Assembly (NCBI RefSeq): GCF_020034665.1
Contig: NZ_JAIQDI010000001.1
Coordinates: forward strand, 992,001-1,056,000
Direction of reading: 5' to 3'
From: Niabella beijingensis
GTDB taxonomy: Bacteria; Bacteroidota; Bacteroidia; Chitinophagales; Chitinophagaceae
Length of the DNA stretch: 64,000 nt
Shown: piece after piece, positions 16,188 to 26,115 of the stretch
Numbering within the stretch: position 1 is the first letter of the stretch
How the letters are laid out: each line of letters opens with the position of its first letter
The notes under the pieces: model-generated
Seen by the model: only the letters and a program-made list of their open reading frames with translations
Databases searched by the model: none
Told to the model about the DNA's origin: nothing
Translations under genes and position numbers: made by a program

Positions 16188-17738
16188 TCAATCCCTCTTT
16201 ACCGCATCTTTTTTCACCTCACTCCCCACGCGGATCTGTTCATCGGTCACCACATTATCCTCAAACAATATACGTTCTGTAGCAGCGCCGCTAATTGCAG
16301 CAAATGAATGGCTACTGTCAAAGGGCCAGCAATCCCGGATGCGCGCGCCTTTTACATCGTTTAATCGCAGCAAGGGCGCATCGGCCGGCAGCCGGGCCGC
16401 TTCAAAATTAATGACCGATAACCGTTCGGTGGCATCCGCCTTTAAAGCCGGTCCAATACGTGTATTTACCCGTACATTATTCAGCGCAACATCTGCCGTA
16501 TTTCTTAAAGTAATACCCGTTTCGGCTTCAAAGACCACATCATTCAGACTCATCTCAGATACCGGCATTTCTTTTAGTCCGTTTACAAACATCGCTTCCT
16601 TTGTATAGGCGGTAATATTGCTCAGCCGGATGTTGCGGAAGCGGGGTGTTCGCTCCGACACCGGTTCCTCCGGTGTCTTTGCATACTCCATATCCAGCAC
16701 AATGGCCTGCATCCCTATATTTTTCATTACGATATTGCTGACCCGGATATCTTCCACCACACCACCCCGGCCACGCGCCGTTTTAATACGGATGCCACGG
16801 TCCGTACCATCAAAAATACAATTACTGATGGTAATCTTTTTTACGCCGCCGCTCATTTCACTCCCAATCACCACGCCGCCGTGTCCGCTGAGCATGGTGC
16901 AATTCGTAATCGTATAATTCTCGGCCGGACGGGCCTTTGCACGTCCCGGTGCATCCTTTCCTGACTTAATGGTGATACAATCATCTCCCACACTGATATG
17001 ACAATCGCTGATGTGCACATTGCTGCAACTCTCCGGGTTAATGCCATCCGTATTGGGTGCATTCCGGCCGGGATTGATAATGGTAACCGCGTGTACGGTC
17101 ACATTGTCGCAAAACTGCGGATTGATCGTCCAGAACGGCGAATTACGAATGGTGATGCCCTGGATAAGAATGTTCTTACTGCGCAGGAACTGGATGAACG
17201 GCGGGCGTAGAAATCCCCGTTTCATTTGTTTGGGATCATCCGGCAAAAGAATATTTTTATTCAACCGGTCGAACTCCAGCTGCCATTTGGACCTTGGCTG
17301 TCCTTCTTTATACCTTTCCACAAAATCCCACCATTTTTTACCGTGACCATAAATAGCACCTCTTCCCATTATAGCAATGTTCTCCACACCGTTTGCATAA
17401 AACAGCGGGGAAAAACTGGTCACATCCACCCCTTCATACCGGCTTTCCACCATGGGCAGGTAATCATCAAAATTATCGCTGAAATGCAGTTCTGCACCGG
17501 CATCGATCAGTATGGTAATATTGCTTTTTAAATGAATGGGGCCGGTAAGGTATTTACCTGCGGGAAAATACACCGTGCCGCCTCCCGCCATGGATGCGAA
17601 TTGAATCGCTTGTGCGATCGCCCTGGTAGCTTTTGCACTGCTGTCTCTTTTTGCGCCGAATTTCGTTACATCATAATACTGCTGAGCGTCCGCCAGGAAA
17701 AAGGCTAAAGAAGATAGAACAACAAAAAAGAATCTCAT
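16188..17738 (-). CDS. GH28 polygalacturonase-type glycosidase
   Basis: 516 residues, signal peptide 1-18, followed by a right-handed parallel beta-helix. All four GH28 signatures are present in order: NTDG (229-232, catalytic D231), GDDC (251-254, D252 and D253), GHGG (285-288, H286) and RIK (317-319). The N-terminal YDVTKFGAKRD stretch is typical of bacterial exo-acting members. It hydrolyses alpha-linked galacturonate in pectin or rhamnogalacturonan; exo mode and exact glycan are inference. It lies between GH95 and the GH67-like gene, which points to a pectic target. Confidence 0.93.
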   Translation of the reverse strand: MRFFFVVLSSLAFFLADAQQYYDVTKFGAKRDSSAKATRAIAQAIQFASMAGGGTVYFPAGKYLTGPIHLKSNITILIDAGAELHFSDNFDDYLPMVESRYEGVDVTSFSPLFYANGVENIAIMGRGAIYGHGKKWWDFVERYKEGQPRSKWQLEFDRLNKNILLPDDPKQMKRGFLRPPFIQFLRSKNILIQGITIRNSPFWTINPQFCDNVTVHAVTIINPGRNAPNTDGINPESCSNVHISDCHISVGDDCITIKSGKDAPGRAKARPAENYTITNCTMLSGHGGVVIGSEMSGGVKKITISNCIFDGTDRGIRIKTARGRGGVVEDIRVSNIVMKNIGMQAIVLDMEYAKTPEEPVSERTPRFRNIRLSNITAYTKEAMFVNGLKEMPVSEMSLNDVVFEAETGITLRNTADVALNNVRVNTRIGPALKADATERLSVINFEAARLPADAPLLRLNDVKGARIRDCWPFDSSHSFAAISGAATERILFEDNVVTDEQIRVGSEVKKDAVKRD

Positions 17739-17948
17739 GATATCAATTCATTATCTGGTTAAGTAATCACCGCTGAGTACAAAAGAACGCGGTTTTTTAC
17801 GCAACGATCATAATCAAATGCACTGCAACAACTCTTATGCTTTCATGCAGGTCTGCACGTATCATAACCCGCATCAGTACTATGTCATCGGTTTGTGAAA
17901 ACATGACCCGGACATCGACACGGGCCGGAACATCCAGACGCCCGTTTG

Positions 17949-20681
17949 CTATTCAAACAGCCAGTCCACCTGTTTTTTATTTCCGCTCTCATACAGCCCC
18001 GCATCATATACCGGCAGGTTGCTGCCGGCATCAATAAATCCCAGGATCAGTACAGCACCTTTTTCCAGCTTTAGTGTGTTGGTACCCGCCTTAAAATCAT
18101 AACTGTGTATATGTACCTGCGGCATGCCGGGCAGCACCAGTGCATTGGCGATCTTTGTTTCTGCCTGGCCATAATCGTTGGCCAGCGCATTGGTTTCCAG
18201 TTCGGGTGCCTTCAGGAAGAGCGTATCTTTTGCAAATGCGGCCTTCCGGGGTTGGAAAAACCCGACCAGCACCTTAACCGGTTGTGCATTTGTAAATGTG
18301 ATACTCAGCGGATTCTCAACCTGCTGCCGGAAGGGCATGCGTACACCGTTGAGTCCTCTTAGCTCCGGCGCCGCAGAACGGATGGACCACAGCGAGTCGG
18401 TGTAAGGCCGGCCCAGGGAATCAACCGTAAAGCGTTGTGCATTCCCCTCAATGGTTACTGCCGCATTCTTCAGCGGGATCACCTCCCTGCGTCCCGTAAC
18501 CGGTGCGGTTTTCAGCGAGTCCAGCGTTCTGGCAAAATGATCCAGTTCCTGTTCAAAAGGCACCAGTACTTCCGCCCATGTTTTAAAAGTTCCGTCCACC
18601 CCACGAATAGGAATCTTCCGCTGCTGGGTCTGCATGCTGTTGGCATACAGATAGGTCCCCTTCGTCAGGGACACCAGTTTTTTATACCAGTCAACGCTTT
18701 CTTTTAGCAGCGGAAGCGCTTTCTCAAGATCTTTTATATCATCCGAATATTTATACCGCAATACCCACAATGCAGCCTCCGCCTTTGCAGCATAATGATA
18801 CGCCAAGGCACGGTAACAGGCAGCATCGTTTTCTATACGCGCAAATTCCGCGCTGTTTTTTGTAACTCCCTGTATCTGCATCAGCGCTTTCACGGCGGCA
18901 TCCCCATGCGCCCGCACTTCTCTTGCTATCTGAACCGGTGTTTCGCCATGATGCGCTATCCCCTTCCATTCCTTATCGGCATAGTCGATCAGCATTTCGC
19001 CTTCGGGGCTCTCCCCTTCATACAACAACGTAAATAATCCATAACGGTAAGGGTTGATCAGCTGCGTCATCAGCATGCCCAGGGTCAGGGTCTGACGGTT
19101 CCCATCCGTGATGCCAAAGCGCCGCAACAGTTTCGGTGCGATCTGTCCCATTGCCTCATACGCTTCTAAAATGGAAGCACCTTTTTCCCGGCTGATGCCG
19201 AACTGTTCCGCCATTGATCTGCTCCAGTAATCCATTTCTTCCTGCCGGTTGCGGTTCGATTGCCAGGCATAGCGGCTCCAGGCCTTGTACCAGATCCAGT
19301 CACGCTCTATCTGTAACAGGCGTTTCCCTCCTTTGACACTGTCGGCACTATATGGCCAGTCCCAATAGGAAGATTCCGGGTACAGATGCAAGGCATGCGC
19401 GCCCAGTACTTCATTCATTCCCACCACACTTTGCTGAATAAAGTCCGGCGATCCGTAACGGAACGGCTCCAGGTTGGCCAGGATATGTACGTTGGCAATA
19501 TGCACGCTTCCCAGCCGGCTTAATGTTTGGTGCAACTGTGCCCATGCGCCTCTTGGTCTTGGCACCGTCAGTGCCTCTCCGTTAAATTTTGCTTCGGTGT
19601 ACAGGTTCTTGTACAGGGGCAGCGCAGCCTTCATTACCGAAGGCGCATCGGTATCATGTGCCCGTAATACGATCGGCGGTTCCTCTTTAATGCCCAGGGC
19701 CTTCATACCATCCCGCACACCGGGAATGATGGTCTTTGTAAACCATTCGATATCATCATTCCCTATTCCTTCCATTGCTTCGCCCAGGCAGACCATCAGT
19801 CCTACATTTGGATATTTTTCTACAAAGGCAGCGATCGACTTCCGGGTGTAATCGGCGATAATGGGAAGGATCGGCCGCTCGCGTTCCTGCGTTTTCAGGT
19901 GATTCTTTTCCGCAAAAGGCTTTGAAACAATGATGTTGTAAAACATCTGTATCACCCAGATACCGCGCTTATCCGCTTCGGTAGTTAAAAACCGGTATAG
20001 TTCTTCGTTCTTCTTAAATGTTGCCTCATCCACTTCCACAGCATACGGATAGTCTTTCAGTTTTACCAGGGATGCAAAGGGATGTCCGTTCCAGAGGTAT
20101 AAGGAATTCATGCGGTTGTGCACCATGGAATCCAGTACCTGTATCCATAGTTTTTTATCATACAGCCAGGGAAAGGTTTGTGGGGTGTAAGGATATTCAT
20201 ACACATTGTGCCCGGGTAAATAATAGGGCTTCTGCACCCCGATACATTCGCCGCGCAACACCATTTCCGGCGCATCAGAAAAAGATAATGATTGAGGCAG
20301 TGCACCACCTGCCCTGATACGGTCTGCCAGTTCCAGGCAGCCATACAGGGTTCCTGTAGCATCCGCTCCTGTTACTGTAATGTTTTTATCAGCAGCCTCG
20401 ATAGAAAAGCTTTCTTTCCTGCCTTTACCTGAAGTAAAAATGCGGACCCATGACTCTCCCGCGGGTTTTACTGCTGATGAGCGTATGCTGACAGTATAGC
20501 CCGCTGCCACGAGTGCATTTTTTAACTGTCCTGTGCCAAACTTTACCCGTTCCGTTGCAATTGCGGGTATACCAATGGTCACTTTTCCCTTTGCTGTTTG
20601 TTTCAATTCATGAGAACCGAGAGGCGCAGCAGACAAATTCACAATAGCAATCAATAAAATACCCGTTAATAATCCTTTCAT
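17949..20681 (-). CDS. Secreted GH67/GH115-like glycosidase, family unclear
   Basis: 910 residues with a signal peptide (about 1-18). Residues about 30-125 look like the GH67-N/GH20b alpha-beta domain that precedes many TIM-barrel glycosidases (GADATGTLYGCLELADRI). A barrel follows (about 138-480) with MNSLYLWNGHPF, GLMVCLGEAMEG and LHLYPESSYWDWPY, acidic-rich loops that could hold the catalytic residues. A helical region (about 480-700) and a C-terminal beta domain complete it. The layout recalls alpha-glucuronidases, and the substrate is probably an acidic or deoxy sugar in pectin. Not assignable to a named family by eye. Confidence 0.75.
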   Translation of the reverse strand: MKGLLTGILLIAIVNLSAAPLGSHELKQTAKGKVTIGIPAIATERVKFGTGQLKNALVAAGYTVSIRSSAVKPAGESWVRIFTSGKGRKESFSIEAADKNITVTGADATGTLYGCLELADRIRAGGALPQSLSFSDAPEMVLRGECIGVQKPYYLPGHNVYEYPYTPQTFPWLYDKKLWIQVLDSMVHNRMNSLYLWNGHPFASLVKLKDYPYAVEVDEATFKKNEELYRFLTTEADKRGIWVIQMFYNIIVSKPFAEKNHLKTQERERPILPIIADYTRKSIAAFVEKYPNVGLMVCLGEAMEGIGNDDIEWFTKTIIPGVRDGMKALGIKEEPPIVLRAHDTDAPSVMKAALPLYKNLYTEAKFNGEALTVPRPRGAWAQLHQTLSRLGSVHIANVHILANLEPFRYGSPDFIQQSVVGMNEVLGAHALHLYPESSYWDWPYSADSVKGGKRLLQIERDWIWYKAWSRYAWQSNRNRQEEMDYWSRSMAEQFGISREKGASILEAYEAMGQIAPKLLRRFGITDGNRQTLTLGMLMTQLINPYRYGLFTLLYEGESPEGEMLIDYADKEWKGIAHHGETPVQIAREVRAHGDAAVKALMQIQGVTKNSAEFARIENDAACYRALAYHYAAKAEAALWVLRYKYSDDIKDLEKALPLLKESVDWYKKLVSLTKGTYLYANSMQTQQRKIPIRGVDGTFKTWAEVLVPFEQELDHFARTLDSLKTAPVTGRREVIPLKNAAVTIEGNAQRFTVDSLGRPYTDSLWSIRSAAPELRGLNGVRMPFRQQVENPLSITFTNAQPVKVLVGFFQPRKAAFAKDTLFLKAPELETNALANDYGQAETKIANALVLPGMPQVHIHSYDFKAGTNTLKLEKGAVLILGFIDAGSNLPVYDAGLYESGNKKQVDWLFE

Positions 20682-20720
20682 CCGTTTACTAATTCTTAAT
20701 AGATTCTATAACTGCCGGTT

Positions 20721-20746
20721 CCGGTTCGTGAAGACACGAACCCGGG
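20721..20746. other. Strong hairpin between Gfo/Idh and the GH67-like gene
   Basis: GGTTCGTG (20723-20730), loop AAGA, CACGAACC (20735-20742), extended by CCGG on both sides with one bulge. No T-run follows, so it is not a standard terminator; it may stabilise or separate the mRNA parts of the run. Confidence 0.4.
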
Positions 20747-20791
20747 TATGCGACCATACATACCTGGCACTGATAAATGATAATAGTCCTG

Positions 20792-21829
20792 TTATACAGC
20801 GGGCAATGAAATGCCTCCCTGTTCGCTGCTGATATAAGCGGCCTCCACACAACGCATCGTATCCAACGCGTCATCAATATTGTTCTCCGGCTTTTCAATA
20901 CGCCCTTTTTTTGCCAGGATCATCTGTTCCATGGTTCCGATAAAGGCATGCGGAAACCAGGAGCCTTCTATTTTTGTTGATTGCCATTCCGGGAATCCCG
21001 CCGTTATATATTCAAACGTATCCGGTATACCAAGCGGATAATTGATCAGCACACCCAGGCTCATTTTTATAGCCCCCCGGGTGCCTTCTATTTTTATATA
21101 CGATTCCTGGTGCTGATATCCGAAGTCATGATGATGATTGGTATGAATGGTGGCCCGTATCTGAGCACCATAATCCATGATGATCGTACTTTTAACAGAA
21201 GCGAGCTGTGGGGAATCCGGATGTTTGAATGTTTTAGCATAAACACCGGAAGGATTTCCCAGAAAGGATCGTATAAGATCAATATAATGAATACTGTGAT
21301 AGTTGATCTCCATGCGCGGCTTTTCAAAGAGGAACGACCAGAGTTTCCAGGGTGTATGTACATTCACATAAACCTCTATATCCGTGAGTTCTCCGATCTT
21401 CCCTTCGCGGATCATTTTTTTTGCTTCAAGAACAGCCGGCGCGAAACGAAGCTGGAAGTTGACTCCTGCCCGTATTTTTTTGGAGTGAGCGATCTCCAGC
21501 AGCCTCTTTGCTTCCCCGATACTTTCACCCAGGGGTTTCTGGATCAGCACCGTTGCATCCTCCGGCAACTGCTGCAATACACCGGCTATTTCCGAAGCGG
21601 GCAAAGCACAATCGTAAATAACGTTTTCGTCCTGACCTCCAACCATTTCCTCCAATGAATGATACACCTGCGGAATAAAAAATTTTGCTGCGAGCCCTTC
21701 CGCCTTCTGATAATCCCGGTCTGCAATGCTTTTTACATTAAAACCGGCGATGCGGTATGCCGGCAGGTGCGCATCATTTACAATGCCGCCTGCCCCAATA
21801 ATACATATGCTGACTGCAGGATCATTCAT
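20792..21829 (-). CDS. Gfo/Idh/MocA-family oxidoreductase
   Basis: 345 residues. NAD(P)-dependent oxidation of a sugar or sugar derivative is expected. The N-terminal Rossmann fold is evident (VSICIIGAGGIVNDAHLPAY), followed by the family's EKP-equivalent IQKPLGES and a C-terminal beta-sheet domain with HSIHYIDLIRSF. The start is fixed at 21829 by a perfect Shine-Dalgarno seven bases upstream; a longer frame to 21856 would overlap rhaT. The gap to rhaT is one base, so the two are translationally linked. The substrate may be the sugar taken up by RhaT. Confidence 0.88.
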   Translation of the reverse strand: MNDPAVSICIIGAGGIVNDAHLPAYRIAGFNVKSIADRDYQKAEGLAAKFFIPQVYHSLEEMVGGQDENVIYDCALPASEIAGVLQQLPEDATVLIQKPLGESIGEAKRLLEIAHSKKIRAGVNFQLRFAPAVLEAKKMIREGKIGELTDIEVYVNVHTPWKLWSFLFEKPRMEINYHSIHYIDLIRSFLGNPSGVYAKTFKHPDSPQLASVKSTIIMDYGAQIRATIHTNHHHDFGYQHQESYIKIEGTRGAIKMSLGVLINYPLGIPDTFEYITAGFPEWQSTKIEGSWFPHAFIGTMEQMILAKKGRIEKPENNIDDALDTMRCVEAAYISSEQGGISLPAV

Positions 21830-21830
21830 A

Positions 21831-22859
21831 TCAGGTACCTCCTTTATAATTACCATAGGTTAACAGTACCACCGAAAGCAATAATACCAGCAATGCTGCA
21901 AACAGCATCCGCTTTGTACGCGCCGTTGTAAACTTCCATTCTTTCAATACCACACCTACAACTGCACTGAACAGCACCAGCAGGATCATGTGTATGGCCC
22001 AGCTGGAAAACTCATATTTACCCAGGTTCACATGTCCCAAACCGTAAAAGAAAAACTGGCCGTACCAGAAAAATCCGGTGAGCACGGCCATTAAATAATT
22101 AGTGGTCAACGCTCCTGTCACGGCAGCGCGTTTATATTCTCCAAAGGAGCGGTTTTTCCGGTGCAGGTATAAGGTATAAAACAATGTGGTTAAAAAAGCA
22201 CCCGAATTGGAAAAAATATACACCGCATTCACCTGAAAATCCCCGGCGCCATGCGCAGCAGCAAGATCAGAAATGGGCTTCCCCGCATTAATGGCAAAAC
22301 CATAAAAAGCAGAGAGGATACCGGCCAGTATACACAACGGTAATCCCTTTTTAAAAGAATACCCCTGTGTGATGCCCCGGCCTTCTTTTTCTTTCATCCA
22401 TCCAGCAATACCACAGCATGCGATGCCTGCAGCGCCCAGAAAAACCCCGGTAAGGATCCAGCTGCCGCCACTGCCTTTTACCACACTGCCGATAGATCCA
22501 TCCATTACAGGCGGGATCAATGTTCCTAAAACACAGGACAGTCCGACAGAGACCGCGTAGGTCAGTGAAAAACCGATATAACGGATCGCCATGCCAAATG
22601 CTGTTCCGCCAACGCCATAGGCCATGCCCAGCAGGAAGGATTGAATCATGGCACCACGTGGTGCTTCCTTCAACACCATATTCAGTGATGGTACTGTGAT
22701 CATTGCCACCACTACCGGCAGGATCAGCCAGCAAACGGCCGCCTGTGCCAGCCAGTAGGTCTGCCAGGACCAGCCACGCACTTTTTTCTCAGGGGTATAA
22801 CAAAGGGCCGCAGATGAAGCACCTACCCCGTGAAAAAATATACCGTTAAATAATTGCAT
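21831..22859 (-). CDS. rhaT: L-rhamnose/H+ symporter RhaT-like permease
   Basis: 342 residues, about ten membrane helices, no signal peptide. The sequence reads like RhaT of the drug/metabolite transporter superfamily (GVGGTAFGMAIRYIGFSLTYAVSVGLSCVLGTLIPP). RhaT brings L-rhamnose (and L-lyxose, L-mannose) into the cytoplasm with protons. Its place between a lactonase-like amidohydrolase and a dehydrogenase, downstream of CoA-transferases and upstream of pectin-type glycosidases, suggests it delivers the released deoxy sugar to the pathway coded here. The actual sugar could differ. Confidence 0.88.
   Translation of the reverse strand: MQLFNGIFFHGVGASSAALCYTPEKKVRGWSWQTYWLAQAAVCWLILPVVVAMITVPSLNMVLKEAPRGAMIQSFLLGMAYGVGGTAFGMAIRYIGFSLTYAVSVGLSCVLGTLIPPVMDGSIGSVVKGSGGSWILTGVFLGAAGIACCGIAGWMKEKEGRGITQGYSFKKGLPLCILAGILSAFYGFAINAGKPISDLAAAHGAGDFQVNAVYIFSNSGAFLTTLFYTLYLHRKNRSFGEYKRAAVTGALTTNYLMAVLTGFFWYGQFFFYGLGHVNLGKYEFSSWAIHMILLVLFSAVVGVVLKEWKFTTARTKRMLFAALLVLLLSVVLLTYGNYKGGT
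21837..21845 (-). promoter_or_regulatory. Perfect Shine-Dalgarno site of the Gfo/Idh gene
   Basis: Minus-strand AAAGGAGGT lies seven bases before the ATG at 21829 and inside the end of rhaT. Such a strong site is rare in Bacteroidota and decides the start. Confidence 0.75.
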
Positions 22860-22903
22860 TTATTTAAACCCTCGTTTTGAATCAACACTGATGAATGAAC
22901 CTG

Positions 22904-23773
22904 TTACAGCTTCAGATCATAAAACCGGATCGCATTGCCGGCGTACACTTTTTCCAGTGCTTCACCCGGAAGCAATGACGACAGGGTACGCTTATACACC
23001 TCCCAGGTATCTACATAATCCCTGGCCAGTAACGATACCGGCCAGTCGCCACCGCAGAAACAACGGCCGGCACCGAAATACTCCAGGATAAATTCAATAT
23101 AAGGCGTTACCTGTTCCGGGGTAAACTTCCCTGCACCGGCCACTGTTCCCAGACCTGAGATCTTTGCATAAATAGTTTTATTTTTTGCTGCCTCCTGCAT
23201 CAATGCGCCCCATCGTCCGTAGCGTTCCCCGCTGCCGATGGGCGGTGCATTCAGGTGATCGAAAACCATACGCAGTTCCGGAACCTGCTCTGCTACATTT
23301 AAAATGGTTTCGATATGCTCCGGCAGTACACCCACCACATCATAAGGAATATTATGCGCCGCAAGCATTTTCAAACTCTCTATTACTGCTGGCTGCAACA
23401 ACCATTGCGGATCCTTTTCATCATGAATCAGGTGGCGTACACCCACGAAATAATCATCTTTCAATAACCGCTCTTCCAGCAGTTTCGCTGTACGCTGTGT
23501 ATCTGCCAATGGCAGCCAGCTGACCACGCCTTTGATCCAATCCGTATTCCGGGCTACTTCCAGCATGTGAAAGGAATCTTCCATCTGCACATCCGCCTGC
23601 ACAAAAACCCCTGCATGAATACCAGCGGTTTTTCTTGCGGTATCCAGCTCCCCGATGGTATAGGAACGCTTTAATAATTCCGGTGCTCCCGACAACCAGT
23701 TATAAGATGATTGCTCCGTATCCCAGATATGTATATGTGTATCGATGATCATTTTGCTGTTATTTGTTTCCAT
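22904..23773 (-). CDS. Amidohydrolase of the fuconolactonase type (COG3618)
   Basis: 289 residues, a TIM-barrel hydrolase. The metal-binding HxH is at H13 and H15 (IDTHIHIWD), with later GVRHLIHDE, FDHLNAPP and CGGDWPVS as in L-fucono-/L-rhamnono-lactonases of the amidohydrolase-2 family (PF04909). It would open a sugar lactone made by the Gfo/Idh enzyme. Met8 is an alternative start. It lies 23 bases downstream of the CoA-transferase gene and 44 bases upstream of rhaT. Confidence 0.85.
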   Translation of the reverse strand: METNNSKMIIDTHIHIWDTEQSSYNWLSGAPELLKRSYTIGELDTARKTAGIHAGVFVQADVQMEDSFHMLEVARNTDWIKGVVSWLPLADTQRTAKLLEERLLKDDYFVGVRHLIHDEKDPQWLLQPAVIESLKMLAAHNIPYDVVGVLPEHIETILNVAEQVPELRMVFDHLNAPPIGSGERYGRWGALMQEAAKNKTIYAKISGLGTVAGAGKFTPEQVTPYIEFILEYFGAGRCFCGGDWPVSLLARDYVDTWEVYKRTLSSLLPGEALEKVYAGNAIRFYDLKL

Positions 23774-23796
23774 TAATTGCTTTGTTTTACAATCAA

Positions 23797-24972
23797 CTAA
23801 GATACTACAGCTCCTTCTTTTTGCAACTGATTTAATCCAAATTCTTTATCGATGGCCGCGGTATGTTCCCCCAGCAGCGGTGCGCCGGTTGTGCTGGTGA
23901 GCAACTGTCCGTCAATCTTAAACGGACAGCGGGTGGTTGTAATGGCGGTGCCATTGCTGTTCTTTACTGTCATTTCCATCTCCAGTTCCTTATAGGCCGG
24001 ATGGTTCCTCAGTCCGGGATAATCCAGCACTTCCGAACACCAGATATCCGCCGGTTCCAGTATGGCCAGCCATTCTTTTGTGGTTCGCTGCTGCAAATGT
24101 GCGGCCAGCACCCGTTTGATCGCATCACGCTGGGTAAACCATTCATCACTGCTGGTATAAGCCAGCAGCGCATAACAATCCGTCAGCTGCCCGAGTTTTA
24201 CTATATCCGTCATCGCCAGCGCCAGCCAGGAATCCGCTGTTCTATAGATGCCATAGGGGGCACCCACGTAGGGGTGTCCGCCGTTCACCTCGCTGCGCTG
24301 CGGCAGCTCGTTTCCATCGTTGTAATAACAGGTCAGCAATTCAAACTGGAAATCGAGCGCACTTTCCAGCATGCTCACCTGCACCGTTCCTCCTTCTCCT
24401 GAGACTATTTTCTGATACAGCAGGGATAAAATGCCCTGCGCAAGATGGGCCCCGGATAAAATATCCACGATCGAAACGCCCAAAGGTGTAGGGTTTTCAT
24501 GCGCTGTGTTGTTCAGCAATGCAATACCGGTTGCCGACTGCAGCAACAGATCCTGTCCGGGCAGGTCCTTCCAGGGGCCTGCCGCGCCAAAACCGCTGAT
24601 ACTGCCATATACCACAGAAGAATTGAGCTGTTTTACCGTTTCATAATCCAATCCCAACCGCTCCATTACTCCGGGGCGGAAATTATGAATGACCACATCG
24701 GCGCGCTTCAGCAGTTTTTTTATTTTAATAAGATCCGCAGCATTTTTCAGATCTGCCGTATAACTTTCCTTACTCCGGTTGATCGCCTGGAAGATCGAGG
24801 ATTCGCCGTCAATAACCACATCCGACACGTACAACTCACGGCAGATATCGCCGGTAACGGGGCGCTCTACCTTTATCACTCTTGCTCCAAGATCCGCCAA
24901 TGTTAAGGATGCTGATGGCCCGGAAAGGAACTGGCTGAAATCAACTACCAGAATATCGTTTAAAAAGTTCAT
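23797..24972 (-). CDS. Class III (CaiB/BaiF) CoA-transferase, second copy
   Basis: 391 residues. Transfers CoA between acyl-CoA and a carboxylic acid through an aspartyl intermediate. Family landmarks: FSQFLSGPSASLTLADLGARVIKVERP (13-39), HNFRPGVMERLGLDY and GPWKDLPGQDLLLQSATG, whose D141 is at the catalytic Asp position. The start codon follows the stop of the upstream paralogue with no base between, so both are made together, as in heteromeric pairs such as BbsEF or SmtAB. Acid substrate unknown; the sugar-acid context is discussed in the findings. Confidence 0.9.
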   Translation of the reverse strand: MNFLNDILVVDFSQFLSGPSASLTLADLGARVIKVERPVTGDICRELYVSDVVIDGESSIFQAINRSKESYTADLKNAADLIKIKKLLKRADVVIHNFRPGVMERLGLDYETVKQLNSSVVYGSISGFGAAGPWKDLPGQDLLLQSATGIALLNNTAHENPTPLGVSIVDILSGAHLAQGILSLLYQKIVSGEGGTVQVSMLESALDFQFELLTCYYNDGNELPQRSEVNGGHPYVGAPYGIYRTADSWLALAMTDIVKLGQLTDCYALLAYTSSDEWFTQRDAIKRVLAAHLQQRTTKEWLAILEPADIWCSEVLDYPGLRNHPAYKELEMEMTVKNSNGTAITTTRCPFKIDGQLLTSTTGAPLLGEHTAAIDKEFGLNQLQKEGAVVS

Positions 24973-26115
24973 CTACCCCTCCATTAAATGATTAATGATC
25001 GCTGCTCTGTCGGCACCTAATGCCGGTGCGGTCTTTGCCGAAACCAGTCTTTTGCCGTTCAGTATGATCGGACATCTTGTGGTCCGGATTGTTTTGCCAC
25101 CCGCCTGTAATTCCTGTTCCATTTTTAGCACTTTGTATCCCTCGGTCTGGTCAAGCTCTTTCCAGCTATAAACTGCAGCGGCCCATAATCCATTCCTGTG
25201 CAGGCGCTCCAGCCAATACCGGGTCGTATTCGTTTTCAATTTCTTTGCGATCAGTGTTTTTATCTCATCCCGTTTCTGAAAAACATCTTCCTGCCGGTAT
25301 GTATTCAACTCGCTCCAACCCAGTGCCGCCGCCAGGTCCCGGAGTTCCATCATTGCCAGCGAAATAAAATGATCCGCTGTTTTATAGATCCCATAAGGCG
25401 CGCCCAGCAAGGGGTTCCCGTTATTCACCTTACTGCGGTGAATGCCGTTTTTACTGTGAAAGAATGTGGTAAATAATTCAAACTGCATACCGATAGCAGA
25501 TTCGATCAGGCTGAGCTCAATATAAGCACCTTTTCCCTCACGTTGTCTGCGGATCAATGCCCCCAGCACGGCCTGCACAAGGTGGATGCCGCTGATCGTA
25601 TCCACCGCGGACAAACCAAACGGAACCGGCGCACCGCCTCCGCTTCCTGTAGTATAGGCAAGACCCGACAGGGACTGTACCAGCAGGTCCTGTCCCGGTT
25701 TTTGAGCCCAGGGGCCTTTGCGGCCAAAGCCCGTGATCTCGGCATAAATAATTTTTTCATTAACGGCTTTTGCATCCGCATAAGTCAATCCTATTTTTTC
25801 CATCACGCCCGGCCGGAAATTATGCGTGATGATATCCGCCTTCCGGATCAGTTTTTTAACGAGCGCCAGGTCCTCCTTATTTTTCAGATCTGCCGTAAAA
25901 CTTTCTTTATTCCGGTTGATGGCATGAAAATTCAGCGCGTCATCGTCTATCCATAAATTCTTTACAGCCAGCTTCCGGCAGGGATCGCCGCCCTGCGGCC
26001 GTTCAATTTTTATAACGCGGGCCCCGAGATCCGCCAGTCGCAGACCGGCTGAAGGACCGGACAAATACTGGCTGAACTCCAGCACAATCAATCCGTTTAA
26101 GGGTAATTGGTTCAT
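24973..26115 (-). CDS. Class III (CaiB/BaiF) CoA-transferase, first copy
   Basis: 380 residues and clearly homologous over its full length to the next gene. Motifs: FSQYLSGPSAGLRLADLGARVIKIERP, HNFRPGVMEKIGLTY and KPGQDLLVQSLSG with catalytic D143. Its ATG overlaps the stop of the solute-binding-protein gene as ATGA. Two tandem paralogues that both keep the aspartate might form a heterodimer or act on two different acids. No CitE-type lyase, as in the itaconate pathway, is next to them. Confidence 0.9.
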   Translation of the reverse strand: MNQLPLNGLIVLEFSQYLSGPSAGLRLADLGARVIKIERPQGGDPCRKLAVKNLWIDDDALNFHAINRNKESFTADLKNKEDLALVKKLIRKADIITHNFRPGVMEKIGLTYADAKAVNEKIIYAEITGFGRKGPWAQKPGQDLLVQSLSGLAYTTGSGGGAPVPFGLSAVDTISGIHLVQAVLGALIRRQREGKGAYIELSLIESAIGMQFELFTTFFHSKNGIHRSKVNNGNPLLGAPYGIYKTADHFISLAMMELRDLAAALGWSELNTYRQEDVFQKRDEIKTLIAKKLKTNTTRYWLERLHRNGLWAAAVYSWKELDQTEGYKVLKMEQELQAGGKTIRTTRCPIILNGKRLVSAKTAPALGADRAAIINHLMEG

